Source: SAR86 cluster bacterium SAR86B (GTDB lineage: Bacteria; Pseudomonadota; Gammaproteobacteria; Magnimaribacterales; D2472). From it: a stretch of DNA of 64,000 bases. Under the pieces are notes generated by a model, which was not told where the DNA came from, did no database searches, and saw nothing but the letters and a program-made list of their open reading frames with translations. The stretch covers positions 1-64,000 of the forward strand of contig CAJJAC010000005.1 in the NCBI GenBank assembly GCA_905181955.1, written 5' to 3'. A program made the position numbers and the translations under genes. Below are positions 1 to 7,920 of the stretch, piece by piece (the stretch's first letter is position 1; each line of letters opens with the position of its first letter).

Positions 1-598
1 ATTCACCTCCACCACCAACTGCGCCTCCATCTGCTAAAGCAGCAGCTTCAGCTATAGCAATTGAAGAGAATAACGCGATTTGATCAACTCCATTTCCAAG
101 TCCAAAAGTTAAATGATCTAAGGCAAAGTTTGCTAATTCTGGTGCCTCTATGCATTCTCCAGAATCAATTTCTACATGAAATGATTTTTTCTTCGATAAT
201 ATATAAACCTTATCTTTTGCTACTGTTAGGATATAGTTTGTTGAGTCATACCACTTTTTAAATTTAGTTTGAAAAAGCAATTTGCCTGATTCCCCGCTTA
301 ATTTACATACAGCACCCTTAGCATTAGTAAAAAAGATGTCCCCTTTATGATATTGCGGAACTATCCAACACCCAATGTCTGTTGCGGCCCATATTTGATT
401 GCCTGTTTGAGCATCTAAAAGGTAATGGGTATATTTCCCCCATATAGTTGAACTTTGTATTAAGACATTATTACCGCAGGTAGAAATTATAGATGGAGAG
501 CCCTCAATAGCCTTACCCCAGACTGATTTCTGAGTATCCAGGTTAAACCTAGCAACGGAATTTTTTTGACCTAAATATACCTCATTTGAAGTGCTCAT
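1..598 (-). CDS. PQQ-like beta-propeller protein, 3' part missing
   Basis: The gene opens with ATG at 598 on the minus strand and stays open to the window edge (about 199 codons), so its C-terminus lies outside. The product reads as beta-propeller repeats of the PQQ/WD40-like type. Blades carry phrases such as LLDAQTGNQIWAATD and KLSGESGKLLFQTKF, the classic 'x-D-x-x-T-G-x-x-x-W' blade motif. No signal peptide is visible at the N-terminus, so a cytoplasmic or unconventional location is possible. The visible C-terminal end is Ala/Gly-rich. It is transcribed away from the cupin-like gene, and two palindromes sit between them. Function unknown; the fold call is moderately sure. Confidence 0.6.
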   Translation of the reverse strand, partial: MSTSNEVYLGQKNSVARFNLDTQKSVWGKAIEGSPSIISTCGNNVLIQSSTIWGKYTHYLLDAQTGNQIWAATDIGCWIVPQYHKGDIFFTNAKGAVCKLSGESGKLLFQTKFKKWYDSTNYILTVAKDKVYILSKKKSFHVEIDSGECIEAPELANFALDHLTFGLGNGVDQIALFSSIAIAEAAALADGGAVGGGGE

Positions 599-608
599 AT
601 TTTTTGTA

Positions 609-627
609 ATTAATTGATTCAATTAAT
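609..627. promoter_or_regulatory. 19-bp inverted repeat in divergent intergenic region
   Basis: Arms ATTAATTG and CAATTAAT flank a 3-base centre. The repeat lies 11 bases upstream of the minus-strand beta-propeller start. It is AT-rich, so it could be chance, but its position in a divergent promoter region fits an operator. Confidence 0.3.
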
Positions 628-643
628 ACTAGAACACTTAGGA

Positions 644-661
644 TGTAAAGTCTACTTTACA
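644..661. promoter_or_regulatory. 18-bp perfect palindrome, candidate operator
   Basis: TGTAAAGT-CT-ACTTTACA has perfect 8-base arms around a 2-base centre, in the 130-base gap between the divergent beta-propeller and cupin-like genes. Size and symmetry resemble operators of TetR-like dimeric repressors. No regulator gene is adjacent on the visible side. A second shorter repeat (CATAC-N4-GTATG) lies downstream at about 682-695. Confidence 0.45.
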
Positions 662-728
662 TAAAGCGTATATTTATAAAACATACTTGTGTATGCTTAA
701 GATTAAATATTATTGAAGGGGAATAAAT

Positions 729-1139
729 ATGAAAACTAAATTAGCTATAAGTATGTTGATAATTGCCACTATGAATATCAATGCTGCTCATCATGAAGAG
801 GAAAAAGTTGCTGGACAAGGTTTGATCTCATCAGAGATTTTTGATCTAGGTGGAGAAATGGATTTATATGTAGAAAAGTATGCTTCATGTGGAGCAAATA
901 AGGGCGATAAGCATATGCACCCATATGGAACATTGGTTTATATGCTTGATGGTCAATCTAATACTAATGTTTCAGGTGAATTTATGCCTGTAATAAAAGA
1001 TGAATATTGGTTCGAGCCTTCAAATTGGGTTCATGGTGGAGAAGATGACGCTCCAGCTGTTGCTGATGATGAATGCAGATCATCCCTTGTAATTAGAGTT
1101 GCTAAAAAGGGCGAGGCTCCTACAGTTTTTGTAAAATAA
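729..1139 (+). CDS. exported cupin-like protein
   Basis: A 136-residue protein with an N-terminal signal peptide (about residues 1-19, ending NINA). The mature part has the look of a small single-domain cupin: HMHPYGTLVYMLDG in the middle and a later YWFEPSNWVHGG segment, giving histidines in the places where cupins bind metal. Two cysteines (in SCGAN and DECRS) could form a disulfide in the periplasm. A purine-rich AAGGGG ribosome site precedes the ATG. It is a single-gene unit closed by a hairpin at 1150-1180. Substrate unknown; the fold call is inferred from motif spacing only. Confidence 0.55.
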   Translation: MKTKLAISMLIIATMNINAAHHEEEKVAGQGLISSEIFDLGGEMDLYVEKYASCGANKGDKHMHPYGTLVYMLDGQSNTNVSGEFMPVIKDEYWFEPSNWVHGGEDDAPAVADDECRSSLVIRVAKKGEAPTVFVK

Positions 1140-1149
1140 ACTCTTATCT

Positions 1150-1180
1150 ATAGCAGTCTGTTAAAGCAGGCTGCTATTTC
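1150..1180. terminator. convergent rho-independent terminator
   Basis: An 11-base stem (ATAGCAGTCTG / CAGGCTGCTAT, one G-T pair) with a 6-base loop lies between the convergent cupin-like and nitronate-monooxygenase-like genes. The minus-strand stop codon lies in the loop. The T-run after it is short on the plus strand (TTTC). Confidence 0.6.
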
Positions 1181-2129
1181 TTTGAATGATAGTCTCTGCT
1201 TCATTCATAATTCCATCAATCAATTCTTTTACTGTTGGAATATCATTGATTAATCCAGCTACCATGCCGCAAGACCAAGCGCCTACATCCATATCACCTT
1301 CATGCATTATCTTAGGGTAGACTCCTGCCACCTCATCATGAATATCCATAAAGGTTAACTTATCACCTAGTTCTTTTTCTTTTTCTATTAACCGTTCAAC
1401 AGCAGGGTTATTTAATACTCTCTCTGTATTAGTTAAAGATCGCATTATGAGCCTAGTATCAAGCTCACTTGCACCTACTATTGCATCTTTAACATTCTGA
1501 TGAACTGGAGCTTCCTGTGTGGCTATAAACCTTGTTCCCATATTCATACCTTCAGCTCCAAGTGATATTGCAGCCACAAGACTTCGAGCATCTGCCATAC
1601 CGCCTGATGCAACAAATGGAATTTTTAATTCATCTGCTGCTCTTGGAAGTAAAATAAAATTAGGAATATCATCTTCACCAGGATGACCTCCACACTCAAA
1701 ACCATCTACTGAAACAGCATCACATCCAATGGATTGTGCTTTTAATGAATGTCTTACAGAAGTACATTTATGAATAACTTTTATTCCAGCGGCCTTTAGT
1801 GCAGGAAGGTGCTCTGCTGGATTTCTTCCAGCAGTCTCAACAATTTTTACTCCACCATCAATTATGGATTTTATTAAGCCAGGATAATCAGGGGGAGTTA
1901 AGGATGGCAAGAAAGTTAAATTTACGCCAAAAGGCTTATCAGTCATTTCATGACATCTTGCAATTTCATTTGCTAATTTTTCTGGAGTTCCTTGAGTTAG
2001 GCCGGTGATAATGCCCAGACCGCCTGCATTCGAAACAGCAGCAGCGAGTTCGGCAAAACCGACATGATGCATTCCACCTTGAATAATTGGATGCTCTATT
2101 CCAAACAATTCTGTTATTTTTGTTTTCAT
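1161..2129 (-). CDS. nitronate monooxygenase / 2-nitropropane dioxygenase-like flavoprotein
   Basis: A 322-residue TIM-barrel FMN enzyme of the NPD family. Visible signatures are HPIIQGGM near the N-terminus, ECGGHPGE around residue 145, the phosphate-binding VASGGMADARSL, and GAEGMNMGTRF near residue 195. Family members oxidise nitronates or act as NAD(P)H:quinone/enoyl reductases, so the substrate cannot be read from sequence. It is the last gene of a minus-strand operon with an SDR (9-base gap) and a GST-like protein (4-base gap). That set suggests handling of a reactive or xenobiotic-type organic substrate, which is inference. Confidence 0.85.
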   Translation of the reverse strand: MKTKITELFGIEHPIIQGGMHHVGFAELAAAVSNAGGLGIITGLTQGTPEKLANEIARCHEMTDKPFGVNLTFLPSLTPPDYPGLIKSIIDGGVKIVETAGRNPAEHLPALKAAGIKVIHKCTSVRHSLKAQSIGCDAVSVDGFECGGHPGEDDIPNFILLPRAADELKIPFVASGGMADARSLVAAISLGAEGMNMGTRFIATQEAPVHQNVKDAIVGASELDTRLIMRSLTNTERVLNNPAVERLIEKEKELGDKLTFMDIHDEVAGVYPKIMHEGDMDVGAWSCGMVAGLINDIPTVKELIDGIMNEAETIIQRNSSLL

Positions 2130-2138
2130 AATATTTTC

Positions 2139-2927
2139 CTATTTATCATTCATGGGGGTTAAAAAATCTTCATATTGTTTTTGCAATCGTTGCATTCCTC
2201 CAATCCATCTATCTCGATCATTGGCTTTTCTTTGCATATATTCTGCAACTTCAGGATGAGGTAAAACTAGAAAACGCTCTTCTCTTATAGCATTTAAAAC
2301 ATCATTTGCAACAACATCAGCTTCTAGCATTCCATCTACTCCAGCAACACCAGGCCCTTGTTCTGTCATTGCAGTTCTTACTGCTTGAGGGCATAGACAA
2401 GAAACACCAATTCCTTTATTTCCATAGGTAATTTTAATCCATTCTGCAAAACTTACAGCCGCAGCTTTCGTAACAGAATATCCAGCAGCACCCAGTTGAG
2501 TTAATAAGCCTGCTGCAGAAGAAGTGTTTACTAAATAACCTTCGCCTCTTTCCATCATCTGAGGCAAGACATGTTTAGCTGCATATATATGCGATTGAAC
2601 ATTAACGCCCCAAATATGATTCCAGTCTGATGTATCAGATTCAAAGAAGCCTGGATTTCCTCCAATGCCTGCATTAGAACAAAAAATATCAATACCACCG
2701 GATAAATCATTTGCCTTATCTATGACATTAATAATATCTGATTCTTTAGATACGTCAGCTGAAACCGCAATACCTTTAACTAAGTTAGCTGTTTCAATTG
2801 CACCTTCGATATTTATATCAACGCAAACTATAGACTTTGCACCAGATTCTTTAAAAGCAATACATAAAGCTTTACCAATCCCGCTAGCAGCACCTGTAAC
2901 TACGACTCTTTTATCTTTAATTTCCAT
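2139..2927 (-). CDS. short-chain dehydrogenase/reductase (SDR)
   Basis: A 262-residue classical SDR. The Rossmann motif TGAASGIG is at about residues 11-18, CSNAGIG at about 84-90, the catalytic serine in NTSSAAG, and the YSVTK active-site pair near 150-154. An acidic residue after the second strand (VCVDIN) hints at NAD(H) preference. It oxidises or reduces an unknown alcohol/ketone. It sits between a GST-like gene and a flavin monooxygenase-like gene with gaps of a few bases, so co-transcription is near certain. Confidence 0.88.
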   Translation of the reverse strand: MEIKDKRVVVTGAASGIGKALCIAFKESGAKSIVCVDINIEGAIETANLVKGIAVSADVSKESDIINVIDKANDLSGGIDIFCSNAGIGGNPGFFESDTSDWNHIWGVNVQSHIYAAKHVLPQMMERGEGYLVNTSSAAGLLTQLGAAGYSVTKAAAVSFAEWIKITYGNKGIGVSCLCPQAVRTAMTEQGPGVAGVDGMLEADVVANDVLNAIREERFLVLPHPEVAEYMQRKANDRDRWIGGMQRLQKQYEDFLTPMNDK

Positions 2928-2931
2928 ATCA

Positions 2932-3966
2932 CTATCCTTTTATTAAAATTTCACAACCCGTGCCATCAATATATTTTATAACTCTTAATTTGTCTTCATC
3001 ATCTAGATTATTAAACTCTTGCTGAATCCAAGATAAACATTTTGCTTGATAATTAAAAGTTTTTTGCTTCCATGTCGATCCATCAATCTCAGTTTCCCAG
3101 GTATCCATTCCCTCTGTTACAGCTTTATCATTTTCCATTAAAGCTGGGACATAGGCTCTGCCAACTTCTTTTAAAATATCTTTAAGAGTTTGAGGACTAT
3201 CTTCCAGACTTGTCCAATTTAATTGCTCTGAATCAATACCAGTTAAATCCTCCATCACATCTACCCATGCAACACTTCTAGATGAGATTTCATGAGCAAT
3301 TTTTCTTGAAGTTGGATCAAAGCCAACAAGTTGTGTGAGCTGACCATAGATAGCAAAGTCTGCTGAGGAGGGTTTATCGCCAAAGAGGAAAGGACTTATT
3401 AATAAATGAGCTTCCATTAATTTTAAAAATCTTCTGTAACTTAAATCAATTAATTTAGCAGTTTTATCATTTGAACCCACAACCCAAAGCCTTTCAATCT
3501 GTCTTTTAGCAACCATAGATTTAATTTGTGAATGAACATCTTCTGGCATACTTACCGCATGACTTAATGGAAGAATTGTTCCAGCATTATCTGCATCTTC
3601 TTCAAAATACCACCTGTAATGAAACATATATTTGGTAACCCATTCATCAGCAAAGTCTTCGAGTAGGTAATTAATAAAAGATAGGGCAGGGTCTTTTGGA
3701 ACAATACTCCTTCCCGGATATTCATTTTCTAATCTTCTTATAATTGGAGTAGTGTCAGTTGTTGCAATGTAATCATTTTCTTCATTTTTTAAAAGCACCG
3801 TAGGCAATAAAATAGGACGTGGTGGCTCTATACCTAATTTTGCAAGATGAGTTGCAACGTCTCCCCAGTAAACACTATATGGAATATGCTTATACCTAAA
3901 TACAGATAGTATTTTTCGAGTATATGGAGAATTAGCGGCTCCAATAATTTTTATTCTCTCACTCAT
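2932..3966 (-). CDS. glutathione S-transferase-like protein, long form
   Basis: A 344-residue protein starting with a thioredoxin-fold GST N-domain (IKIIGAANSPYTRKI, with the SPYTRK turn at about residues 13-18). An all-helical GST C-domain follows, carrying SSADFAIYGQL around residue 203. It is over 100 residues longer than a standard GST; the extra C-terminal stretch (about 250-344) contains a Trp-rich segment. First gene of the operon running to 1161. A divergent promoter region separates it from the thioesterase gene. Whether it binds glutathione cannot be told from the motifs. Confidence 0.7.
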   Translation of the reverse strand: MSERIKIIGAANSPYTRKILSVFRYKHIPYSVYWGDVATHLAKLGIEPPRPILLPTVLLKNEENDYIATTDTTPIIRRLENEYPGRSIVPKDPALSFINYLLEDFADEWVTKYMFHYRWYFEEDADNAGTILPLSHAVSMPEDVHSQIKSMVAKRQIERLWVVGSNDKTAKLIDLSYRRFLKLMEAHLLISPFLFGDKPSSADFAIYGQLTQLVGFDPTSRKIAHEISSRSVAWVDVMEDLTGIDSEQLNWTSLEDSPQTLKDILKEVGRAYVPALMENDKAVTEGMDTWETEIDGSTWKQKTFNYQAKCLSWIQQEFNNLDDEDKLRVIKYIDGTGCEILIKG

Positions 3967-4064
3967 AAATTTTTTAAAAAGATAGTTACGTTGATATATT
4001 AAAGTAACTAAAAAAGTTAAACAAATTGAATTGTTTTTAACAAATCAAACCAAGAAACTCATGA

Positions 4065-4070
4065 TAAAAT
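4065..4070 (+). promoter_or_regulatory. extended -10 box placed for a leaderless start
   Basis: TGATAAAAT reads as an extended -10 (TGn plus TAAAAT at 4065-4070). The ATG at 4077 follows after exactly six bases, so transcription should start at or next to the start codon. No Shine-Dalgarno sequence is present. Confidence 0.5.
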
Positions 4071-4076
4071 CCTGTG

Positions 4077-4520
4077 ATGATAAAAGTTACAGAAAATAAT
4101 ATATGGCATGAATCTATTAATTCTCAAGATAGTTATGGTGCAATGGTCAATATGGATAAACACCTAGGTGTAGAAATTATAGAAATTGGTGATGATTATG
4201 TTATTGCGAAGATGCCAGTATCAGAAAAAACTAAACAGCCTTTTGAGATTCTTCATGGAGGTGCTTCATGCGTTCTTGCAGAAACAGTTGGAAGTATAGG
4301 AGCAAACCTAGTTCTTGATAACAACAATCAAATTGCAGTCGGTCTGGAGATTAATGCAAACCATCTTAGGTCAGTAAGCGAAGGATTTGTTTATGGAAAA
4401 GCTTCCGCAGTTCATATCGGTAAATCAACATCTGTATGGAATATTGATATTACAGATGACGAAGGTAGAAGAACATGCTTTTGTAGATTCACCGCTATGA
4501 ATAAAGAGGTCAACAAATGA
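4077..4520 (+). CDS. PaaI/YdiI-type hotdog acyl-CoA thioesterase
   Basis: A 147-residue single hotdog-fold protein. The family motif HGGASCVLAETVGS (about residues 61-74) contains the HGG turn and the acidic catalytic residue of PaaI/YdiI-type thioesterases. These hydrolyse aryl- or acyl-CoA thioesters in the cytoplasm. ATG 4077 is chosen over GTG 4074 because it lies six bases after a good -10 box. The stop codon overlaps the next start (ATGA), so it is translationally coupled to the exported rhodanese gene. Confidence 0.8.
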   Translation: MIKVTENNIWHESINSQDSYGAMVNMDKHLGVEIIEIGDDYVIAKMPVSEKTKQPFEILHGGASCVLAETVGSIGANLVLDNNNQIAVGLEINANHLRSVSEGFVYGKASAVHIGKSTSVWNIDITDDEGRRTCFCRFTAMNKEVNK

Positions 4521-4849
4521 AACAGCTATTTATTTTTTTAAGTCTATTGGTTTCAGTTAACACATTTGCTGGCTTAGAAGATGCCATTATTATTGATGTT
4601 AGATCAGAAGGAGAGTGGAACCAGGGACATCTTTCTAGAGCTCAAAGAGTTAACTGGGATGAAATTTCAAATGAAATCGCAAAGATAGCCCCTGATAAAA
4701 ATGAAAAAATAATTCTTTATTGTAGAAGTGGCAATAGAGCTGGAAAAGCCATGAAAGCTCTAGCTAATATGGGTTATAAAGATTTAATGAACGCAGGCGG
4801 CTTAGAATCTGCTAAAAACTTTTTAGGCGACAAGGTTGTAAAGGATTAA
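4517..4849 (+). CDS. exported single-domain rhodanese
   Basis: A 110-residue protein with a signal peptide (about 1-18, ending TFA) and one rhodanese domain. VIIDVRSEGEW-type opening IIIDVRSEGEWNQGHL is followed by the active-site loop CRSGNRAGKAM (Cys about residue 77). Comparable in build to periplasmic PspE sulfurtransferases. It should transfer sulfane sulfur in the periplasm, acceptor unknown. It overlaps the thioesterase stop by four bases and is two bases from the next gene, so three genes form one operon. Confidence 0.82.
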   Translation: MKQLFIFLSLLVSVNTFAGLEDAIIIDVRSEGEWNQGHLSRAQRVNWDEISNEIAKIAPDKNEKIILYCRSGNRAGKAMKALANMGYKDLMNAGGLESAKNFLGDKVVKD

Positions 4850-4851
4850 TT

Positions 4852-5445
4852 ATGAAGTATAAGTTTTTATTTCTTATTATTCTTATTCCGAGCCTCCATG
4901 CTCAATCAACAACAAAAGTTATTTGTGAGCTTGAAGGAACCTACTCTATAACTTATGAAGATGTTACTAAGAACTATTTATCTGAAGGCATCGAGCTTTT
5001 TAGAAACCTTGCAGTTCAAACTCAACAATCTATTTTTCTTTTACAGAAAGCTAAAAGCAATTTTGCTGAAGAATTTTGGCAAAAAGATCCAATTACAGTC
5101 ACCCAGTATTGGGAGATAAATAAAAAAGATGACACCATGGTTAAGCTAAATTATATTTTTGAACCATCACCAACCTGGATTAACCCTGAAGCTAAATGGG
5201 TTGAAAATAATACAGATAAAGGTATAGAAATATTAACAACAATGCTGCCTGATGAAATCCATCCTGTATTTACAGATTTTAAAGTTGATTTATACCGTGT
5301 CAGTAATTCGATTAACTGGTATACAGGAAAAGGTAGAATTGATGCTGATATTTGGTTAAAAAAAACCGATGGTACTAAAAATAAAAATCCTAAAGTGGAA
5401 ATTCAAGCTTCTGGAAAATGTGGTCCACAAAAAAGAAAATTTTAA
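4852..5445 (+). CDS. exported protein of unknown function
   Basis: A 197-residue protein with a clear signal peptide (about 1-17, LIPSLHA then QSTT). I do not recognise the family. Mature features are one cysteine near the N-terminus (VICELEG) and one near the C-terminus (GKCGPQ), which could form a disulfide. A Trp-rich middle (AEEFWQKD, QYWEINKK, SPTWINPEAKW) and a predicted beta-rich body are also visible. It is the third gene of the thioesterase-rhodanese operon, with a two-base gap. A lipid- or ligand-binding beta-barrel is possible but unsupported. Confidence 0.6.
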   Translation: MKYKFLFLIILIPSLHAQSTTKVICELEGTYSITYEDVTKNYLSEGIELFRNLAVQTQQSIFLLQKAKSNFAEEFWQKDPITVTQYWEINKKDDTMVKLNYIFEPSPTWINPEAKWVENNTDKGIEILTTMLPDEIHPVFTDFKVDLYRVSNSINWYTGKGRIDADIWLKKTDGTKNKNPKVEIQASGKCGPQKRKF

Positions 5446-5511
5446 GATTTTGAACTTTTTATTATAAAACCAATCTATATTAGTAATATATTTTATATAA
5501 ATAGCGTAATT

Positions 5512-5955
5512 ATGAAACATACATTAATCCTCACAATATTACTTTCAATGCCCCTTTTTGCAGTTTCAGCTGAGCAAGATAAAAGAGTTATGGAAAGATT
5601 AAGAGTAGATATAGCAGAGCTCAAAGGTGCGCCAAGCGTTGAGCAGATTGTCGAAAAGCAAAAAGAAGCGGCTGATGACCTTCTTTTAGTTATCAACTCT
5701 GGAAGATATGAGGGAAAGCGACTTGCTTATTTACAACAAGTTCATAATCAGATGCTACTTCGTCCAGAACCTACTCAGGCCGAAGTTAATAGAACTCATG
5801 CCGCAATGATTGAGCATATGAGCAACAATCAGAGAGATAATATAAAAAATAATTCATCTAACCAAAATAATAATTTTCGTGAGCAGCAAATTAAGATGCG
5901 TGAAATGAGACAAACAATGAAACGAGATTCAGCAACTAATCCAAGCACCCCGTAA
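5512..5955 (+). CDS. small exported protein, tandem paralogue A
   Basis: A 147-residue protein with a signal peptide (about 1-20, ending VSA). The mature part is helical and polar: a conserved block DDLLLVINSGRYEGKRL, then a PEPTQAEVN turn, then an Asn/Gln-rich tail. The same pattern recurs in the next gene, so the two are diverged tandem duplicates. I recognise no family. The promoter appears to be TATAAA about ten bases before the ATG. Confidence 0.6.
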   Translation: MKHTLILTILLSMPLFAVSAEQDKRVMERLRVDIAELKGAPSVEQIVEKQKEAADDLLLVINSGRYEGKRLAYLQQVHNQMLLRPEPTQAEVNRTHAAMIEHMSNNQRDNIKNNSSNQNNNFREQQIKMREMRQTMKRDSATNPSTP

Positions 5956-6001
5956 TTAAATATAGTTTATAATATTTCAATAATTTAAGGAGACTACAGC
6001 C

Positions 6002-6409
6002 ATGACTTTAAAAAACCTACTAACTTTATGTATTACTTTTTCTTTATTTGCATCTTCGCAACTTGAAGCTTCCGGACCATCAACAGTTGAAGATGAGTTA
6101 GCTAAACAAAAAAAATATGCTAGCGACCTAATGGTTTCAATAGATTCTGGTAAATATTCAGGTAAGCAATTAGAAGCTTTAAAGATTCTTCATCAAAAAA
6201 TTCTTGATTTCCCTATTCCTACTCAAGCTCAACTAGATTCGAGATATACAAATAATCAAGAAAAGATAGCGCAATCTATTATTGACAGAGAAACTCAAAG
6301 AATGGCCATACTTCCCATGAATGCAGATAATATGGAAAAGAGGGCTGATGCGATCGATAGAAATGCTAGAGCAGACAGTAGAGGTGCTGGATCCTCAACA
6401 CCAGATTAA
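6002..6409 (+). CDS. small exported protein, tandem paralogue B
   Basis: A 135-residue protein with a signal peptide (about 1-23, ending LEA). The block SDLMVSIDSGKYSGKQL followed by PIPTQAQLD lines up position by position with the preceding gene's DDLLLVINSGRYEGKRL and PEPTQAEVN. The shared signature is (A)xDLxxxIxSGxYxGKxL, a histidine 9-10 residues on, then PxPTQA. An AAGGAG ribosome site precedes the ATG. The C-terminal tail is Arg/Ala/Asp-rich and disordered-looking. Function unknown. Confidence 0.6.
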   Translation: MTLKNLLTLCITFSLFASSQLEASGPSTVEDELAKQKKYASDLMVSIDSGKYSGKQLEALKILHQKILDFPIPTQAQLDSRYTNNQEKIAQSIIDRETQRMAILPMNADNMEKRADAIDRNARADSRGAGSSTPD

Positions 6410-6445
6410 GCTTAACTTTTTATTTCTTTTTAAAGGATCTTTGTA

Positions 6446-7366
6446 ATGAAGAATTACTTTGAAATATTCTCCCGTAAAAAAGCAAAACGAGTCCTGTCAT
6501 TTGATGGAGGTGGAGTTCGAGCTATAGCTGGAGTAGTTTTCTTAAAACAGTTAGAAGTCGCAACCGGAAAATCTATTTTTGATTTATTTGATATGTTCAT
6601 TGGAACTAGCGCTGGCGGAATGAATGCTCTACTAATTGCTGTTGAAAAAATGAACGCCAGTGAACTCCATGAATTTTGGTCAAGAGAAAATATTCTTTCT
6701 TCTATGTCAGCTTCATGGGAAAACAGAACTTCTTTTTTACATACCAGGCCTAAGTATGATGGTATCGGTAAAACTGATACCTTAAAAAAATATTTATCTG
6801 ATGCATCAATGGGAGAAGCTCATAAACCCATTATGACTCTGAGCTACGATGTCGAAAATAGGAGTCCCACTCTTTTAAGCAGCATCAATACTCCGGAAAT
6901 AAGTGCAGTTAGCGCAGCAATGGCTACTAGCGCTGCCCCAATTTATTACCCAACTTCTGAGATAGAAGATGGCACATGGCATATTGATGGAGGTATTGTT
7001 TCAAATAATCCATCCTTAATTGGATATGTGGAAGCCATGAAGCATTTTAAAACTGACAATGTAAAAGTCTTGAGTATAGGTGCGGGTATAGATAGAGAAA
7101 AAATTGATGGACCTGCTTCAAAAAAATGGGGCGCACTTGGATGGCTCAGAAATGATGTAATTGGAATCATGCTTGAACAAAACATGGATCATGAAATTGC
7201 TGAAGGTCTAATGAAAGAAAAATACTTAAGAATTAACTCATCAACTGAAAAAGTTAATAAAAAGCTAGATGATTCATCTGAAATCAACCTCGAAAGAATC
7301 CATTTAATGGGTATGGAATGGTGGTCTGAGTTTGGAGACTCAACAATTAAATTTGTTAATAGTTGA
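6446..7366 (+). CDS. patatin-like phospholipase
   Basis: A 306-residue patatin-family lipid acyl hydrolase. The oxyanion loop DGGGVRA is at residues 20-26, nucleophile Ser55 sits in GTSAGG, and Asp181 in DGG completes the Ser-Asp dyad. It should cleave acyl chains from phospholipids or other lipids. No signal peptide is seen, so it is cytoplasmic or peripheral on the inner membrane. AAGGA lies eight bases before the ATG. The short gap after the secreted paralogues (36 bases) allows co-transcription. Confidence 0.88.
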   Translation: MKNYFEIFSRKKAKRVLSFDGGGVRAIAGVVFLKQLEVATGKSIFDLFDMFIGTSAGGMNALLIAVEKMNASELHEFWSRENILSSMSASWENRTSFLHTRPKYDGIGKTDTLKKYLSDASMGEAHKPIMTLSYDVENRSPTLLSSINTPEISAVSAAMATSAAPIYYPTSEIEDGTWHIDGGIVSNNPSLIGYVEAMKHFKTDNVKVLSIGAGIDREKIDGPASKKWGALGWLRNDVIGIMLEQNMDHEIAEGLMKEKYLRINSSTEKVNKKLDDSSEINLERIHLMGMEWWSEFGDSTIKFVNS

Positions 7367-7430
7367 AAAAAAGTTACTAATACATGGAAATGTAATGTAA
7401 AATGCTTTTTTTTTTATATAATAGGAAATT

Positions 7431-7676
7431 ATGAATATATACGTTGGAAATCTTTCTTGGGGCATGAGCGACCAAGACCTAGAAAATCTTTTTGCAGAAC
7501 ACGGAACTGTTACTTCAGCAAAAATTATCACTGATAGAATGACAAACCGCTCAAGAGGGTTTGGTTTTGTTGAAATGAGTGATGGAGCTGAAAAAGCAAT
7601 CGAAGCCATGAATGATATGGATATCGAAGGCAGAAAATTGGTTGTTAACGAATCACGTCCTCGCGAAGCTAGATAG
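7431..7676 (+). CDS. small RRM RNA-binding protein
   Basis: An 81-residue single RNA-recognition-motif protein. RNP2 is IYVGNL (residues 3-8) and RNP1 is RGFGFVEM (42-49), the aromatic residues used to stack RNA bases. This resembles the cold-inducible Rbp proteins of cyanobacteria and many proteobacteria; a role in RNA folding at low temperature is the usual guess. TATAAT at about 7417-7422 sits close to the start with AGGA between, and a hairpin terminator closes it as a monocistronic unit. Confidence 0.92.
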   Translation: MNIYVGNLSWGMSDQDLENLFAEHGTVTSAKIITDRMTNRSRGFGFVEMSDGAEKAIEAMNDMDIEGRKLVVNESRPREAR

Positions 7677-7707
7677 TCTCTCTCTTTAATTTTCTATAAC
7701 AAATTTT

Positions 7708-7740
7708 ACGTCTCTTACCTTTAAGGTAGGAGATGTATTT
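7708..7740 (+). terminator. terminator of the RRM gene
   Basis: Stem TCTCTTACC / GGTAGGAGA with wobble and extra flanking pairs, a five-base loop, followed by a T-rich stretch (ATTTGTTTG). It lies 30 bases after the RRM stop codon. Confidence 0.7.
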
Positions 7741-7770
7741 GTTTGTCGAAAATTAATCCCTTAATTATTA

Positions 7771-7791
7771 ATGTGCATACTATTTGCACAT
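7771..7791. promoter_or_regulatory. 21-bp inverted repeat upstream of the TonB receptor promoter
   Basis: Arms ATGTGCA and TGCACAT enclose seven bases. Allowing one bulged A, the symmetry continues outwards (ATTATTA on one side, TAATAAT on the other). It lies about 20-50 bases upstream of the likely -35, the place for an activator. The spacing differs from a CRP site (TGTGA-N6-TCACA), so it is not a clear CRP box. Confidence 0.45.
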
Positions 7792-7814
7792 AATAATTTA
7801 ACTACTTCTTTTTT

Positions 7815-7844
7815 TTGCATTTATACCCAAAATTTGGATATAAT
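7815..7844 (+). promoter_or_regulatory. sigma-70-type promoter of the TonB receptor
   Basis: A perfect TATAAT lies at 7839-7844. A weak TTGCAT -35 lies at 7815-7820 with an 18-base spacer. The start point would be near 7851, just before the palindrome at 7861. Confidence 0.6.
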
Positions 7845-7860
7845 TGCATGCATATATAAC

Positions 7861-7874
7861 TGACATCGATGTCA
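7861..7874. promoter_or_regulatory. LacI-type palindromic operator TGACATCGATGTCA
   Basis: A perfect 14-base palindrome with the CG centre typical of LacI-family operators. It lies about ten bases after the predicted transcription start, where a bound repressor would block transcription. It resembles but is not identical to the GACAACGTTGTC element at the zwf/pyk promoters. Confidence 0.55.
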
Positions 7875-7920
7875 TTAAATTATCGATGTAATCATTCTTA
7901 AAAGGAATAGAGGGGAAACA

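Noticed and set aside
61-261. Plus-strand reading frame of 66 codons
   Set aside because: It lies entirely opposite the beta-propeller gene, has no ribosome site and no family features.
7771-7791. Inverted repeat as a CRP site
   Set aside because: The half-sites TGTGC/GCACA are nine bases apart instead of the six-base gap between TGTGA and TCACA.
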